Source of the DNA: Ruicaihuangia caeni
GTDB taxonomy: Bacteria; Actinomycetota; Actinomycetes; Actinomycetales; Microbacteriaceae
Assembly (NCBI RefSeq): GCF_029952955.1
Contig: NZ_JASATX010000004.1
Coordinates: 1-64,000 of the forward strand
Direction of reading: 5' to 3'
DNA length: 64,000 bases
Below the pieces are notes generated by a model, which saw nothing but the letters and a program-made list of their open reading frames with translations, searched no databases and was not told where the DNA came from. Made by a program: the position numbers and the translations under genes. Shown here piece after piece: positions 1 through 8,301 of this stretch (the first letter of the stretch is position 1; every line of letters starts with the position of its first letter).

Positions 1-10
1 GGCGACAGCG

Positions 11-52
11 AAATGACAAACGCTCCGAACCCAAAATTGTGGGTTCGGAGCG
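11..52 (-). terminator. Rho-independent terminator after tRNA-Pro
   Basis: A perfect 12-bp inverted repeat (21-32 with 41-52) closes an 8-nt loop. Read on the minus strand it is followed by the T-rich stretch TTTGTCATTT. It lies about 30 nt downstream of the tRNA-Pro gene, as expected for an intrinsic terminator. Confidence 0.85.
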
Positions 53-80
53 TTCACGATGTCTTGAGACATCACATTTG

Positions 81-154
81 TCGGGGTAACAGGATTTGAA
101 CCTGCGGCCTCGTCGTCCCGAACGACGCGCGCTACCAAACTGCGCCATACCCCG
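81..154 (-). tRNA. tRNA-Pro (anticodon CGG)
   Basis: On the minus strand a 74-nt cloverleaf can be drawn. A 7-bp acceptor stem CGGGGTA/TACCCCG is followed by discriminator A. The anticodon stem CGTCG/CGACG holds the loop TTCGGGA, giving anticodon CGG. The T arm carries GTTCAAAT. No CCA is encoded. An intrinsic terminator follows downstream. Confidence 0.95.
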
Positions 155-178
155 TCACCGCACGAGTGCGGCAACTTG

Positions 179-1153
179 TCAAGAATACCCGATGTCGGCC
201 GGGGTCAGCGTCAGCAGCACAGCCTCGGGCGGACACGCGAACCGCACGGGCGCATAGATGCTCGTGCCGATGCCTGCCGAGACGTTCAGGTAGGAGGCGC
301 CGCGGGCATGCCGCCACACGGTCAAACCCGACGCGAGCGAACGCGGTAGGTCGCAGTTCGTCACCAGTGCGCCCACTCCGGGCACGCACACCTGACCTCC
401 GTGGGTGTGGCCGGCGAAGATGAGATCCGCACCCTGGGTGACGAACGAGTTCAGCACGCGTTGGTACGGGGCGTGCGTCACGGCGATCCGCACGGTCTCC
501 GGCTTCATCGCGTCGTGCTGCCAGCCGACGTTCTCACGCATCTCATCGATCTCACGAGCCAGCCGATCAAGCCTGTCCCACCCGCGGTGCGCATCGGCTG
601 TGCCGAAGAACTCGATGTTCGAGCCATTGATCGTCATCGCTCGAGCGGTGTTGTCGAGGCTGAGCCATCCGAGCTCGCCCTCGAAGAACTCGTCAAGCGG
701 CGCGATGTCGAGTTCGGGTGAGCGCTCGCGCGACTTCGAGGGCCCGGTCAGGTAGCGCAGGGGGTTCTTCACGACGGGAGCGAAGTAGTCGTTCGAGCCG
801 TGCACGAAGACTCCAGGGATGCCCTTGAACGGCTCAAGTGCACGCTTGACGCCGCTCAGGCCTTCCGCATGACCGATGTTGTCGCCCGTGTTCACAACGA
901 GGTCGGGCTCCAGATGCACCAGCGACCGCACCCAGTCCTGCTTCGCACGCTGCCACGGAGCCATGTGGAGGTCGGCGATGTGCAGCACCGTCAGCGGCCG
1001 GGCGCCCGGGTCGAGCACCGGCAGCACCTCGTTGCGTACGCGGAACGCATTCCGCTCCACCGCCGTGGCGTAGGTCGCGACGCCCGCGCCGGCGGCGGTC
1101 AGCGCCATGGCGACCGCCCCCAACGAGGTGCCGAGGGTGCTCCTTCGCGTCAC
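179..1153 (-). CDS. Metallophosphoesterase, YaeI-like, membrane-anchored or exported
   Basis: This 324-aa protein has the calcineurin-like phosphoesterase motifs in order: DLH (D61, H63), GDN (D91, N92), a GSND segment (119-122) where many relatives have GNHD, a THAP histidine, and GHTHGG near residue 245. The family uses a dinuclear metal centre to hydrolyse phosphoesters; YaeI-like members are often annotated as acting on lipid-linked phosphates, which is family inference here. Residues 2-30 form a twin-Arg-containing hydrophobic segment (TRRSTLG), so it probably sits at the membrane facing outward. The GTG start overlaps the stop of the upstream PBP gene as GTGA, so the two are translationally coupled and may both act on the cell envelope. 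Confidence 0.85.
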   Translation of the reverse strand: MTRRSTLGTSLGAVAMALTAAGAGVATYATAVERNAFRVRNEVLPVLDPGARPLTVLHIADLHMAPWQRAKQDWVRSLVHLEPDLVVNTGDNIGHAEGLSGVKRALEPFKGIPGVFVHGSNDYFAPVVKNPLRYLTGPSKSRERSPELDIAPLDEFFEGELGWLSLDNTARAMTINGSNIEFFGTADAHRGWDRLDRLAREIDEMRENVGWQHDAMKPETVRIAVTHAPYQRVLNSFVTQGADLIFAGHTHGGQVCVPGVGALVTNCDLPRSLASGLTVWRHARGASYLNVSAGIGTSIYAPVRFACPPEAVLLTLTPADIGYS

Positions 1154-3702
1154 GGGCAGCCGGGGTCCTCGCCGTCGGCATCACTGATCACCGTCAGCGT
1201 GATAGCCGCGTCCTTGGTGGTGCCTGCGCCAGCGGCGGGGTCAGACGACTTCACGCGACACACCTGGCCCGGGGGCCCCTCCACGAAGCTGTAACTCACC
1301 CTCGACGCACTGAATCCCTCGGCGATCAGCGTGTTCAAGGCTTCATCGGTCTGTTGGCCGACGACATCCGGCATGGTCGCCTTCAGCGAGCCGTCACTGG
1401 TGTACACCGTGATGGTCGTTCCGCGAGGCACGCTGGCGCCTGCTCCGGGATCAGTCTGTGCGATGAGTCCCGCGTCGAGCGACGAGGCGATCGGTCCGCC
1501 GTCCTCGAAGTTGAACCCGAGGCTCTCGATGAGCTCACGCGCGCTGTCGACGCTCTGGCCGGTGAGGTCGGGCACCGGGGCGTTGTTGCCGGTCAGGAAC
1601 GAACGGTTGGGCTCGGGCCAGTCGTTGCCGCCCCAGAAGGTCTGCCACTGGGTGTTCAACTGTCGTTGAACTGCGTGGCGCAGCCGGCTGCCGGCCATTC
1701 CGTTGATGTACGTGCGCGACATGGCTTGCGTGCCCTGCACGTTGCCGACCCAGGTGACACCGGCGATCGACGTCGTCGCGGTCGCGACCCAGGTCTGGTT
1801 GTAGGCATCCGTCGATCCGGTCTTGCCGAAGATCGGAACCGAGTTGTAGGGCCTCGACGCAACCGCGGTACCGCCGCCCATGAGGGTGCGCTTCATCGCG
1901 TAGATCATGGCGTCCGCGATCTCTGGATCGAGCGTCTGCCGGCAGTTCGGGTTTGGGACCTTGAGCTCCTCGCCATTCGGCGTCGTGACGCGGTCGATGC
2001 CGGTCGGCGTGCAGGTGAGACCGCGCGCCGAGATCGACGCGAACGCGTTGGCGATGGTGAGCGGCGCGAAGGTGTCATCGCTTCCGCCGATGACGCTCGC
2101 GAGCACGGTCATCATGTCTGAGCCGTCCTTCTCGCCGGTCGCCGTGTGCATGCCGAGTGAGGCGGCGGTGTCACGGATGTCGCAGATGTCGAGCTCCTGC
2201 GCCATATCGACGAACGCGTTGTTGTTCGAGGTGGCGGTTGCGTTGACGACATTCGTGTTCGTCGGCGACGAGCTGTCGTTCTTCGGCTTCCAATCGGCGC
2301 CGCCCATGGGCGAACCGCATCGGGTGAACGTGCTCTGCCGCCAGGTCTGCGGCTTGCCGGTCACCACTTCGTTCAGCCCGTGGCCGTCCTTCAGCCACTG
2401 ACCGAGCGTGAAGATCTTGTAGATCGACCCGGGTTGGAATCCGCGCGAACCGCCGCGATCGTAATCGGTGCTGTAGTTCACGGCGCTCGTTCCGGGTCCG
2501 CCGCCGGCGGCGGTGTCGTTGAACGAGGTGTTCTGCGTCATGTAGATGATGCGACCGGTGCCCGGCTGCACCCCGACAGTGGACGACCCGAGCTGGAAGC
2601 GGTCGTCATACGAGGGCACCCACTGGCGCATGGTGGCCTCGGCGGTCGCTTGCGCGCCGATGTCGAGCGTCGTGTAGACGTCGTACCCCTTGCGGAAGGC
2701 CTGTCGGCGGTCGTCGGCGGTCTCGCCGAAGGCCGGGTCGTTGAGCAGCGTCTTGACGACGTAGTCGCAGAAGTACGGTGCGATGCTGGCCGCCATGCAG
2801 CCGTTGTTGAGCGGCGTGAGCGTCGGCTCGATCGGGGTCGCGATCGCTTCGTCGTACTGCGCCTGGTCGATCGACTTGTACTTCAGCATCTGGCCGAGGA
2901 TGTAGTCACGACGGATCTTGTTGCGCTCGTAGTTGTCCGGGCTCTCGAGCGAGCGGGATGCCGGATACTGCACGATCGCGATCAGACTCGCCGCCTGCGC
3001 CGGGGTGAGGTCGGTCGCGTTCACGCCGAAGTAGCGCTGCGCTGCGGCCTGGATGCCATAGGTGGTGCCGCCGAAGTTAGCGATGTTGAGGTATGCCAGC
3101 AGGATCGTCTGCTTGTCGTAGCGCTTCTCGAGCCCGATCGCGAGCTTCATCTCTTTGAGCTTGCGATCCATGCTCGGCTCGACTGCCTCGGTGTACGCGG
3201 CCTTGCGCGCTTCGGGGTCCTCGAGCTGGTTCGCGGCTTCGATGTTGATGTTTCGGATCACCTGCATGGTGATCGTCGAGCCACCGCTCTCGACCTCGCC
3301 GGAGCGAACGTTTGACGCGAGCGCGCGCATGATCGACTGCATGTCGACGCCGCCGTGCTCGAAGAAGCGCGCGTCTTCGCCGTAGACCGCGGCATCCTTC
3401 GCGTACTGCGAGATTTCGTCCCAGCCCACCTCTTCACGGTTGGTCTCGAAGATCGTGGCGAAGGGCACGGGCTGGCCGCCCTGAGTGCCGTACAGCGTGA
3501 CCTTCTGGGCGAGGTCGTCGCCGAGCGTCGCGTACTCCGGAAGTTCGTTGAAGATGCCAACAGCGTTGTTCGCAGTCATTCCGGTGACGGCGATCGCCGG
3601 TGTCACCATGATCGCCACGAGCAGCCCGGCGAGACCGCTGAATCCCAGCATGCCGAGGATGGCTCCGAGCACACCGGAGCGCCGTGATTCTTGGGCAGAC
3701 AT
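1150..3702 (-). CDS. ponA: Class A penicillin-binding protein (PBP1) with two PASTA domains
   Basis: An 850-aa bifunctional peptidoglycan synthase. After a short cytoplasmic tail and one membrane segment (about 15-40) comes a GT51 glycosyltransferase domain with the catalytic EDARFFEH motif (E109, D110) and GGSTITMQ. The transpeptidase domain follows, with SIYK (nucleophile S426), an SNN triad element and KTGS near residue 620. The C-terminus carries two PASTA repeats beginning VPDLTGQ and MPDVVGQ, typical of actinobacterial and Firmicute PBPs. It polymerises and cross-links glycan strands outside the membrane. No Shine-Dalgarno precedes the ATG. A -10-like TACCCT ends 6 nt before it, suggesting a leaderless mRNA. 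It is translationally coupled to the metallophosphoesterase. Confidence 0.95.
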   Translation of the reverse strand: MSAQESRRSGVLGAILGMLGFSGLAGLLVAIMVTPAIAVTGMTANNAVGIFNELPEYATLGDDLAQKVTLYGTQGGQPVPFATIFETNREEVGWDEISQYAKDAAVYGEDARFFEHGGVDMQSIMRALASNVRSGEVESGGSTITMQVIRNINIEAANQLEDPEARKAAYTEAVEPSMDRKLKEMKLAIGLEKRYDKQTILLAYLNIANFGGTTYGIQAAAQRYFGVNATDLTPAQAASLIAIVQYPASRSLESPDNYERNKIRRDYILGQMLKYKSIDQAQYDEAIATPIEPTLTPLNNGCMAASIAPYFCDYVVKTLLNDPAFGETADDRRQAFRKGYDVYTTLDIGAQATAEATMRQWVPSYDDRFQLGSSTVGVQPGTGRIIYMTQNTSFNDTAAGGGPGTSAVNYSTDYDRGGSRGFQPGSIYKIFTLGQWLKDGHGLNEVVTGKPQTWRQSTFTRCGSPMGGADWKPKNDSSSPTNTNVVNATATSNNNAFVDMAQELDICDIRDTAASLGMHTATGEKDGSDMMTVLASVIGGSDDTFAPLTIANAFASISARGLTCTPTGIDRVTTPNGEELKVPNPNCRQTLDPEIADAMIYAMKRTLMGGGTAVASRPYNSVPIFGKTGSTDAYNQTWVATATTSIAGVTWVGNVQGTQAMSRTYINGMAGSRLRHAVQRQLNTQWQTFWGGNDWPEPNRSFLTGNNAPVPDLTGQSVDSARELIESLGFNFEDGGPIASSLDAGLIAQTDPGAGASVPRGTTITVYTSDGSLKATMPDVVGQQTDEALNTLIAEGFSASRVSYSFVEGPPGQVCRVKSSDPAAGAGTTKDAAITLTVISDADGEDPGCP

Positions 3703-3708
3703 ACGAGT

Positions 3709-3714
3709 AGGGTA
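3709..3714 (-). promoter_or_regulatory. -10 hexamer of a probably leaderless ponA promoter
   Basis: TACCCT on the minus strand, 6 nt before the ponA ATG, would place transcription initiation on the A of the start codon. No purine-rich ribosome binding site is present. The -35 region is not convincing. Confidence 0.4.
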
Positions 3715-3754
3715 CGGGAAGAACCACGCCGCCTAGCTGAACGGAAGCCGCGCA

Positions 3755-3913
3755 ATGCGCACTTGGGAATACCTCACTACGCCGTTGATCGTGCACAACA
3801 CGACCGCAATTCTGAACAATTGGGGCGAACAGGGGTGGGAACTCGTGCAGGTCGTCACCGGCCCGGAAGGCGGACTCGTCGCCTACTTCAAGCGTGAGAA
3901 GGCGCAAGCATGA
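3755..3913 (+). CDS. DUF4177-like small protein (52 aa)
   Basis: The ORF encodes 52 residues beginning MRTWEYLTTPL, containing WGEQGWELVQVV and ending in a basic KREKAQA tail. The WEY and GWELV signatures resemble the small DUF4177 family, whose function is unknown. A GGAAG ribosome binding site lies 8 nt upstream. The stop overlaps the RidA start as ATGA, so the two genes are very probably co-translated. The gene is short and easily missed by automatic calling, but codon use (G/C third positions), the ribosome binding site and the coupling support it. Confidence 0.8.
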   Translation: MRTWEYLTTPLIVHNTTAILNNWGEQGWELVQVVTGPEGGLVAYFKREKAQA

Positions 3914-4365
3914 TCGCTGAGCGGATGCGTGAGCTCGGCCTCGAGCTTCCGGCCGTCGTCACGCCGCTCGCAGCGTATGTGCCGGCAGTCGTAAGCGGCC
4001 ACCTCGTCTTCACCGCCGGGCAGTTGCCGATGCGCGATGGCGCGCTGATGGCCACCGGCAAGGTCGGCGCCGAGGTGACGCCCGAGGTCGCGAACGAGTG
4101 CGCCCGGGTCGCGGCGCTGAACGCGCTTGCGGCCGTGCACGCGGCGATCGGTTCACTCGACCGCATCACCCGCATCGTGAAGGTCGTCGGGTTCGTGGCG
4201 TCTGTGCCGACGTTCACGGGACAGCCCGGCGTGATCAACGGCGCTAGCGAGCTGCTCGGCGAGATCTTCGGCGAGGTCGGCAAGCACGCGCGCTCTGCCG
4301 TCGGCGTGCCCGTGCTGCCGCTCGACGCTCCGGTCGAGGTCGAGCTCGTGGTCGAGTTCGCCTGA
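3910..4365 (+). CDS. RidA family protein (YjgF/YER057c/UK114)
   Basis: A 151-aa protein of RidA fold with FTAGQLP (34-40) and the conserved arginine in KHARSAVGV (R128), which in RidA binds the carboxylate of reactive enamine/imine intermediates and supports their hydrolysis. The subfamily is a longer actinobacterial form rather than classical RidA of about 128 aa, so the deaminase substrate is not assured. It is the second gene of a bicistron with the DUF4177-like protein and is followed by a strong hairpin terminator. Confidence 0.88.
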   Translation: MIAERMRELGLELPAVVTPLAAYVPAVVSGHLVFTAGQLPMRDGALMATGKVGAEVTPEVANECARVAALNALAAVHAAIGSLDRITRIVKVVGFVASVPTFTGQPGVINGASELLGEIFGEVGKHARSAVGVPVLPLDAPVEVELVVEFA

Positions 4366-4447
4366 GCGCTCCGGCGGCTCGGCTCAAGCCCGCGAGGGGC
4401 AGATCGGCTCGCGCGTGCGAGCGGCACGCCCGCTCATACCCAGTACG

Positions 4448-4494
4448 ACGAGGGGCGGATGCTGCGGGGTGATCCCCGAGCATCCGCCCCTCGT
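4448..4494. terminator. Bidirectional hairpin between ridA and acsA
   Basis: A 16-bp perfect stem (4448-4463 with 4479-4494) is extended internally by CGGGG/CCCCG around a TGAT loop. It is followed on the plus strand by TTCGTA. It sits between two convergent genes and probably terminates both transcripts, though T-tracts are short on both sides. Confidence 0.75.
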
Positions 4495-4597
4495 TTCGTA
4501 TCCGCGCGTTACCCGCCCTTGCTGCCGGCCCGCGTCAGTGACCAACACTGGCGAGTGCTCCGTCGAGCGAGCGACCGGACGTCCATTGCCTCGCGGC

Positions 4598-6568
4598 TCA
4601 GTGCACCGTCGCCGTGATGACCGACATCACTGACGTGTCGGCGAGTGTCGTGGTGTCGCCGACCTCACGCCCTTCGGCGACGTCTTGCAGCAGACGACGC
4701 ATGATCTTGCCCGACCGCGTCTTCGGCAGTTCGGTGACGATGTAGACCTTCTTGGGCCTCGCGATGGCACCGATCTGCTCGGCGACGTGCGCGCGCAGCA
4801 GCGCCGCGGCCTCGTCGTTGGTCTGCGCTTCGCTCTGCTTGGCACGCAGGATCACGAAGGCCACAACGGCCTGACCGGTTGTCTCGTCGGATGCGCCGAC
4901 GACCGCCGCCTCGGCGACGATCGGGTGCGACACCAGCGCCGACTCGATCTCGGCGGTCGACAGGCGGTGGCCCGACACGTTCATCACGTCGTCGACCCGG
5001 CCGAGCAGCCAGATGTCGCCGTCCTCGTCGAGCCGCGCACCGTCGCCGGCGAAGTACATGCGTCGCTGCGGCGTGCCTTCGAAGTCGAACTTCTCCCAGT
5101 ACGTCTCGATGAAGCGTTCCGGGTCGCCCCAGATGCCGCGGAGCATCGCGGGCCAGGGCTCGGTCGCAACCAGCAGGCCCCCGTTGCCGTTTCCTACGTG
5201 CTTGCCGTTGTCGTCGAGCACGTCGATCGCGATGCCAGGGATCGGCGTCTGGGCGCTGCCCGGCTTCGCTTCGGTGATGCCAGGCAGCGCGGAGATCATG
5301 ATGGCGCCGGTCTCGGTCTGCCACCACGTGTCGACGACGGGCGTCTTGCCGCCACCGATGATGTCGCGGTACCAGATCCACGCCTCCGGGTTGATCGGTT
5401 CGCCGACCGAACCCAGCACGCGCAGTGACGAGAGGTCGAAGCGCTGCGGGTGTTCGCGGCCGATCTTCATGAACGAACGGATCGCCGTGGGCGCCGTGTA
5501 GAGGATCGACACCTTGTACTTCTCGATGATCTCCCACCAGCGACCCGGGTGCGGCGTGTCAGGGGTGCCCTCGTACATGACCTGCGTGGCGCCGTTCGCG
5601 AGCGGCCCGTAGACCACATAACTGTGTCCGGTCACCCAACCGATATCGGCGGTGCACCAGAACACGTCGGTCTCAGGGTGCAGGTCGAAGACGGCGCGGT
5701 GGGTGAACGACGCCTGGGTGAGGTAGCCGCCAGAGGTGTGGAGGATGCCCTTGGGCTTTCCAGTGGTGCCGGAGGTATACAGGATGAACAGCGGGTTCTC
5801 GGCCTCGAAGCCTTTCGCCTCGTGGTCGGCGTCGACCTGCGCGAGCTCCTCGTGCCACCACAGGTCGCGGCCCTCGGTCCAGTCGATCTCATTGCCGCCG
5901 CGCTTGACGACGAGCACGCGCTTGACCGATTCGCCGCCCCTTGCGAGCGCCGTGTCGACCGCCGGCTTGAGCGGGAACACCGAGCCCTTGCGGTAGCCGC
6001 CGTCGGCCGTGATCACGAGCTTCGCCTGCGCGTCTTCGATCCGCGAGCGCAGCGAGTCGGAGCTGAAGCCACCGAAGACGACCGAGTGCACCGCGCCGAT
6101 GCGGGCAACAGCGAGCATCGCGATGACCGCTTCAGGAATCATCGGCAGGTAGATCGCAACGCGATCGCCCTGACGGATGCCGAGCGCCGTCAGCAGGTTG
6201 GCCGCACGCTTCACCTCAGCGGTCAATTCGGCGTACGTGATCGAGCGGCTGTCGCCGGGCTCGCCCTCCCAATGCAGCGCGACCCTGTCGCCGTGACCCG
6301 CCAGTACATGCCGGTCGAGACAGTTGTAGGCGACGTTGATGCGGCCGTCTGCGAACCAGCGGGCGAAGGGCGCGTTGGTCCAGTCGAGCACCTGCTCGAA
6401 CTTGGTGTGCCAATGCAGAGCCCGCGCCTGCTCGGCCCAGAAGCCGAGACGGTCTTCCGCGGCGCGTTCGTAGAGCTCTGGAGTCGCGACCGCCTGGGCA
6501 GCGAACTCAGGGCTGGGCGCGAACCGCCGGTTTTCGTGCAGCAGCGTTTCGATCTGGGGAGCGTTCAT
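4598..6568 (-). CDS. acsA: Acetyl-CoA synthetase
   Basis: A 656-aa AMP-forming acetate:CoA ligase, the normal length for Acs. Visible motifs are [11 protein letters not shown] (ATP-binding P-loop), DTWWQTETG (acyl pocket and adenylate binding), the hinge region [11 protein letters not shown], and C-terminal TRSGKIMRR with the lysine that is the usual site of regulatory acetylation. It activates acetate to acetyl-CoA in the cytoplasm. It is monocistronic, convergent with ridA and divergent from the 6C RNA/tad locus. The ribosome binding site (AAGGA) is about 13 nt from the ATG, so the start is a little uncertain. Confidence 0.97.
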   Translation of the reverse strand: MNAPQIETLLHENRRFAPSPEFAAQAVATPELYERAAEDRLGFWAEQARALHWHTKFEQVLDWTNAPFARWFADGRINVAYNCLDRHVLAGHGDRVALHWEGEPGDSRSITYAELTAEVKRAANLLTALGIRQGDRVAIYLPMIPEAVIAMLAVARIGAVHSVVFGGFSSDSLRSRIEDAQAKLVITADGGYRKGSVFPLKPAVDTALARGGESVKRVLVVKRGGNEIDWTEGRDLWWHEELAQVDADHEAKGFEAENPLFILYTSGTTGKPKGILHTSGGYLTQASFTHRAVFDLHPETDVFWCTADIGWVTGHSYVVYGPLANGATQVMYEGTPDTPHPGRWWEIIEKYKVSILYTAPTAIRSFMKIGREHPQRFDLSSLRVLGSVGEPINPEAWIWYRDIIGGGKTPVVDTWWQTETGAIMISALPGITEAKPGSAQTPIPGIAIDVLDDNGKHVGNGNGGLLVATEPWPAMLRGIWGDPERFIETYWEKFDFEGTPQRRMYFAGDGARLDEDGDIWLLGRVDDVMNVSGHRLSTAEIESALVSHPIVAEAAVVGASDETTGQAVVAFVILRAKQSEAQTNDEAAALLRAHVAEQIGAIARPKKVYIVTELPKTRSGKIMRRLLQDVAEGREVGDTTTLADTSVMSVITATVH

Positions 6569-6803
6569 GTGTACGAGATGGTCCTTGTCGATGCCACGGG
6601 CGGCCCGGATCGCCGTGTGTTGTCTTCATTGAACGGCTCCGATCCTATTCCGATCCGCTGACGAACGAGCAGCGCTCGCTGTCACTGACCGAAATGCTGC
6701 CGTGCCTCGATCGCTGAGTCGAAGGGCCGCCCACCAGCCCCGCGGCGCCCAGATTCCTCCACCACACAGCTGGCTGTGTACCTGCTCACAATGCCTGAAA
6801 GTG

Positions 6804-6834
6804 CTGATCGCGGCGGGATGCTGCGCGCTACACT
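6804..6834 (+). promoter_or_regulatory. Putative promoter of the 6C RNA
   Basis: The -10 hexamer is TACACT (6829-6834). The best -35 candidate is a weak CTGATC (6804-6809) with a 19-bp spacer, or TGATCG at 18 bp. Initiation near 6841 would start the RNA just before its 5' hairpin. Confidence 0.45.
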
Positions 6835-6837
6835 GAT

Positions 6838-6938
6838 GGCACCGAATCTCGATTCGGGTGCGGCGGAATCGATTCCCCCCAATCATCCGCAGCAGTGGCG
6901 GCGCCAGTTCCCCCCAACCGGCGCCGCCCCTCTCTTTA
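6838..6938 (+). ncRNA. 6C RNA (two hairpins each with a CCCCCC loop)
   Basis: Two consecutive hairpins each present exactly six cytosines in the loop. Hairpin one is GCGGA...GATT-CCCCCC-AATC...TCCGC (about 6863-6890). Hairpin two is GGCGGCGCC-A-GTT-CCCCCC-AAC-C-GGCGCCGCC (6897-6928). A small 5' stem (CCGAAT/ATTCGG) precedes them. This is the defining architecture of the actinobacterial 6C RNA family. In mycobacteria it also sits beside a tad-type locus. Hairpin two followed by CCTCTCTTTA probably doubles as terminator. The 506-bp gap between acsA and tadA holds nothing else recognised. Confidence 0.85.
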
Positions 6939-7074
6939 ACTCGCGAGTCCGGGCTCACCTCGCGAGCTTGAACGCCTTGCAAGGCCGGCCTCCTCAGTTC
7001 CGTCCAGCCACCGGGCGTTCCCCACGTGCTGTGCAAGGGCTCCCTCGCATCGATGCGGTCGGCAGGCTCATGGC

Positions 7075-8301
7075 ATGACTCTCAGCAGCGCCTCATCGAC
7101 CGCACCACGGACTGGGGTCCCTCTCCGCGAAAGCTTGTCGAGCGATTCGCTCGCCGGTGGCGTCCCGTGGACGCCCGGCGCCAGCGGCTCCCCGCAACGC
7201 GCCGATCCGCGGTTCGTCGCGGTACCCCCGCCGGATGTGTGGATCGCCTCAGGAAACGTCCGCTCTGGGGCATCCCGCAGCGCGCCGTTCGCTGTACGCG
7301 AGGGACCGGGCGCGACGACACCGAGGGAATCTTTGTCGGTGCCGCTGCACGCGCCTGTGCCGGGCGACGAGGTGTTCGGCGCCCTCGCTTCGCTGCTGCG
7401 CGACGAGCGCATCACCGACATCGTGGCGAACGGTGCCGGCCCGGTGCTCGTCGATCGAGGCGATGGCTTCCACTCCGCAGGCGTCCATCTGGAAGAGCCA
7501 GAACTGCGCGCTCTCGCCGTGGCTCTCATCGCAGCGGGCGGGCGACACGTCGACGAAGCCAATCCCTGCATCGACGTTCGGCTCGGGGCCGGCATCCGCG
7601 TTCATGCCGTGCTCCCCGTGGTCTCGCCGTCGGGCACGCTGCTCTCGATCCGGGTGCCCGGCGGGCGACCTCCCGACCTCGCGACCCTCGAGGGTTCCGG
7701 ATGCTTCGAGAAGGTGCCGCGAGAGCACGTGCAGGCGTTGGTCGATCGGCGCGCCAACGTGCTCATCACCGGCGCGGGCGGCGCGGGCAAGACGACGCTG
7801 CTCGCTGCGATGCTGAGCGCCGCGGCCCAGACCGAGCGGATCATCGCGGTCGAGGATGTGGCTGAACTCCGAGTGCAGCATCCGCACTTCGTGCCGCTCG
7901 AGGCTCGTCAGGCGAACCTCGAAGGCGCCGGTGCGATTGGGCTGTCGCGCTTGGTGCGCGAGGCATTGCGCATGCGACCCGACCGATTGGTGCTCGGTGA
8001 GTGCCGGGGCGCTGAGGTTCGCGAGCTGCTCGCCGCGCTGAACACCGGGCACGATGGCGGCGCCGGAACCCTCCACGCGAACTCGCTCGAAGACGTGCCG
8101 GCGAGACTCGAGGCGTTAGGGGCCCTCGCCGGCATGTCGGATCGCGCCATCGCACGGCAGACGGTGAGCGCCATCGATGCGGTGATCCACGTCGAGCGTC
8201 GCGGCGGCGCCCGAAAGATCGCGAAGCTGGGCTGCTTCGCCATCGACGGAGAGGGTCGGCTGACGATCGCCGAGCTGCGCGACCATCCGGGCGTGCCATG
8301 A
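7075..8301 (+). CDS. tadA: TadA/CpaF-type secretion ATPase
   Basis: A hexameric secretion ATPase that powers Flp/Tad pilus assembly or retraction. From the ATG the product has 408 aa, with Walker A GAGGAGKT (233-240), DRLVLGECRGAE as the Walker B/Asp-box region, and an HDGGAGTLHANS His-box. The first 86 residues are low complexity and poorly conserved in character. A TTG at 7333 (residue 87), preceded by AGGGA, would give a 322-aa protein starting just before the true domain and is a serious alternative start. The stop overlaps the next gene as ATGA. 6C RNA lies upstream. Confidence 0.9.
   Translation: MTLSSASSTAPRTGVPLRESLSSDSLAGGVPWTPGASGSPQRADPRFVAVPPPDVWIASGNVRSGASRSAPFAVREGPGATTPRESLSVPLHAPVPGDEVFGALASLLRDERITDIVANGAGPVLVDRGDGFHSAGVHLEEPELRALAVALIAAGGRHVDEANPCIDVRLGAGIRVHAVLPVVSPSGTLLSIRVPGGRPPDLATLEGSGCFEKVPREHVQALVDRRANVLITGAGGAGKTTLLAAMLSAAAQTERIIAVEDVAELRVQHPHFVPLEARQANLEGAGAIGLSRLVREALRMRPDRLVLGECRGAEVRELLAALNTGHDGGAGTLHANSLEDVPARLEALGALAGMSDRAIARQTVSAIDAVIHVERRGGARKIAKLGCFAIDGEGRLTIAELRDHPGVP

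Noticed and set aside
4598-6568. Propionyl-CoA or acetoacetyl-CoA synthetase instead of Acs
   Set aside because: Length, the DTWWQTETG motif with Trp in the acyl pocket and the overall pattern match acetyl-CoA synthetase better.
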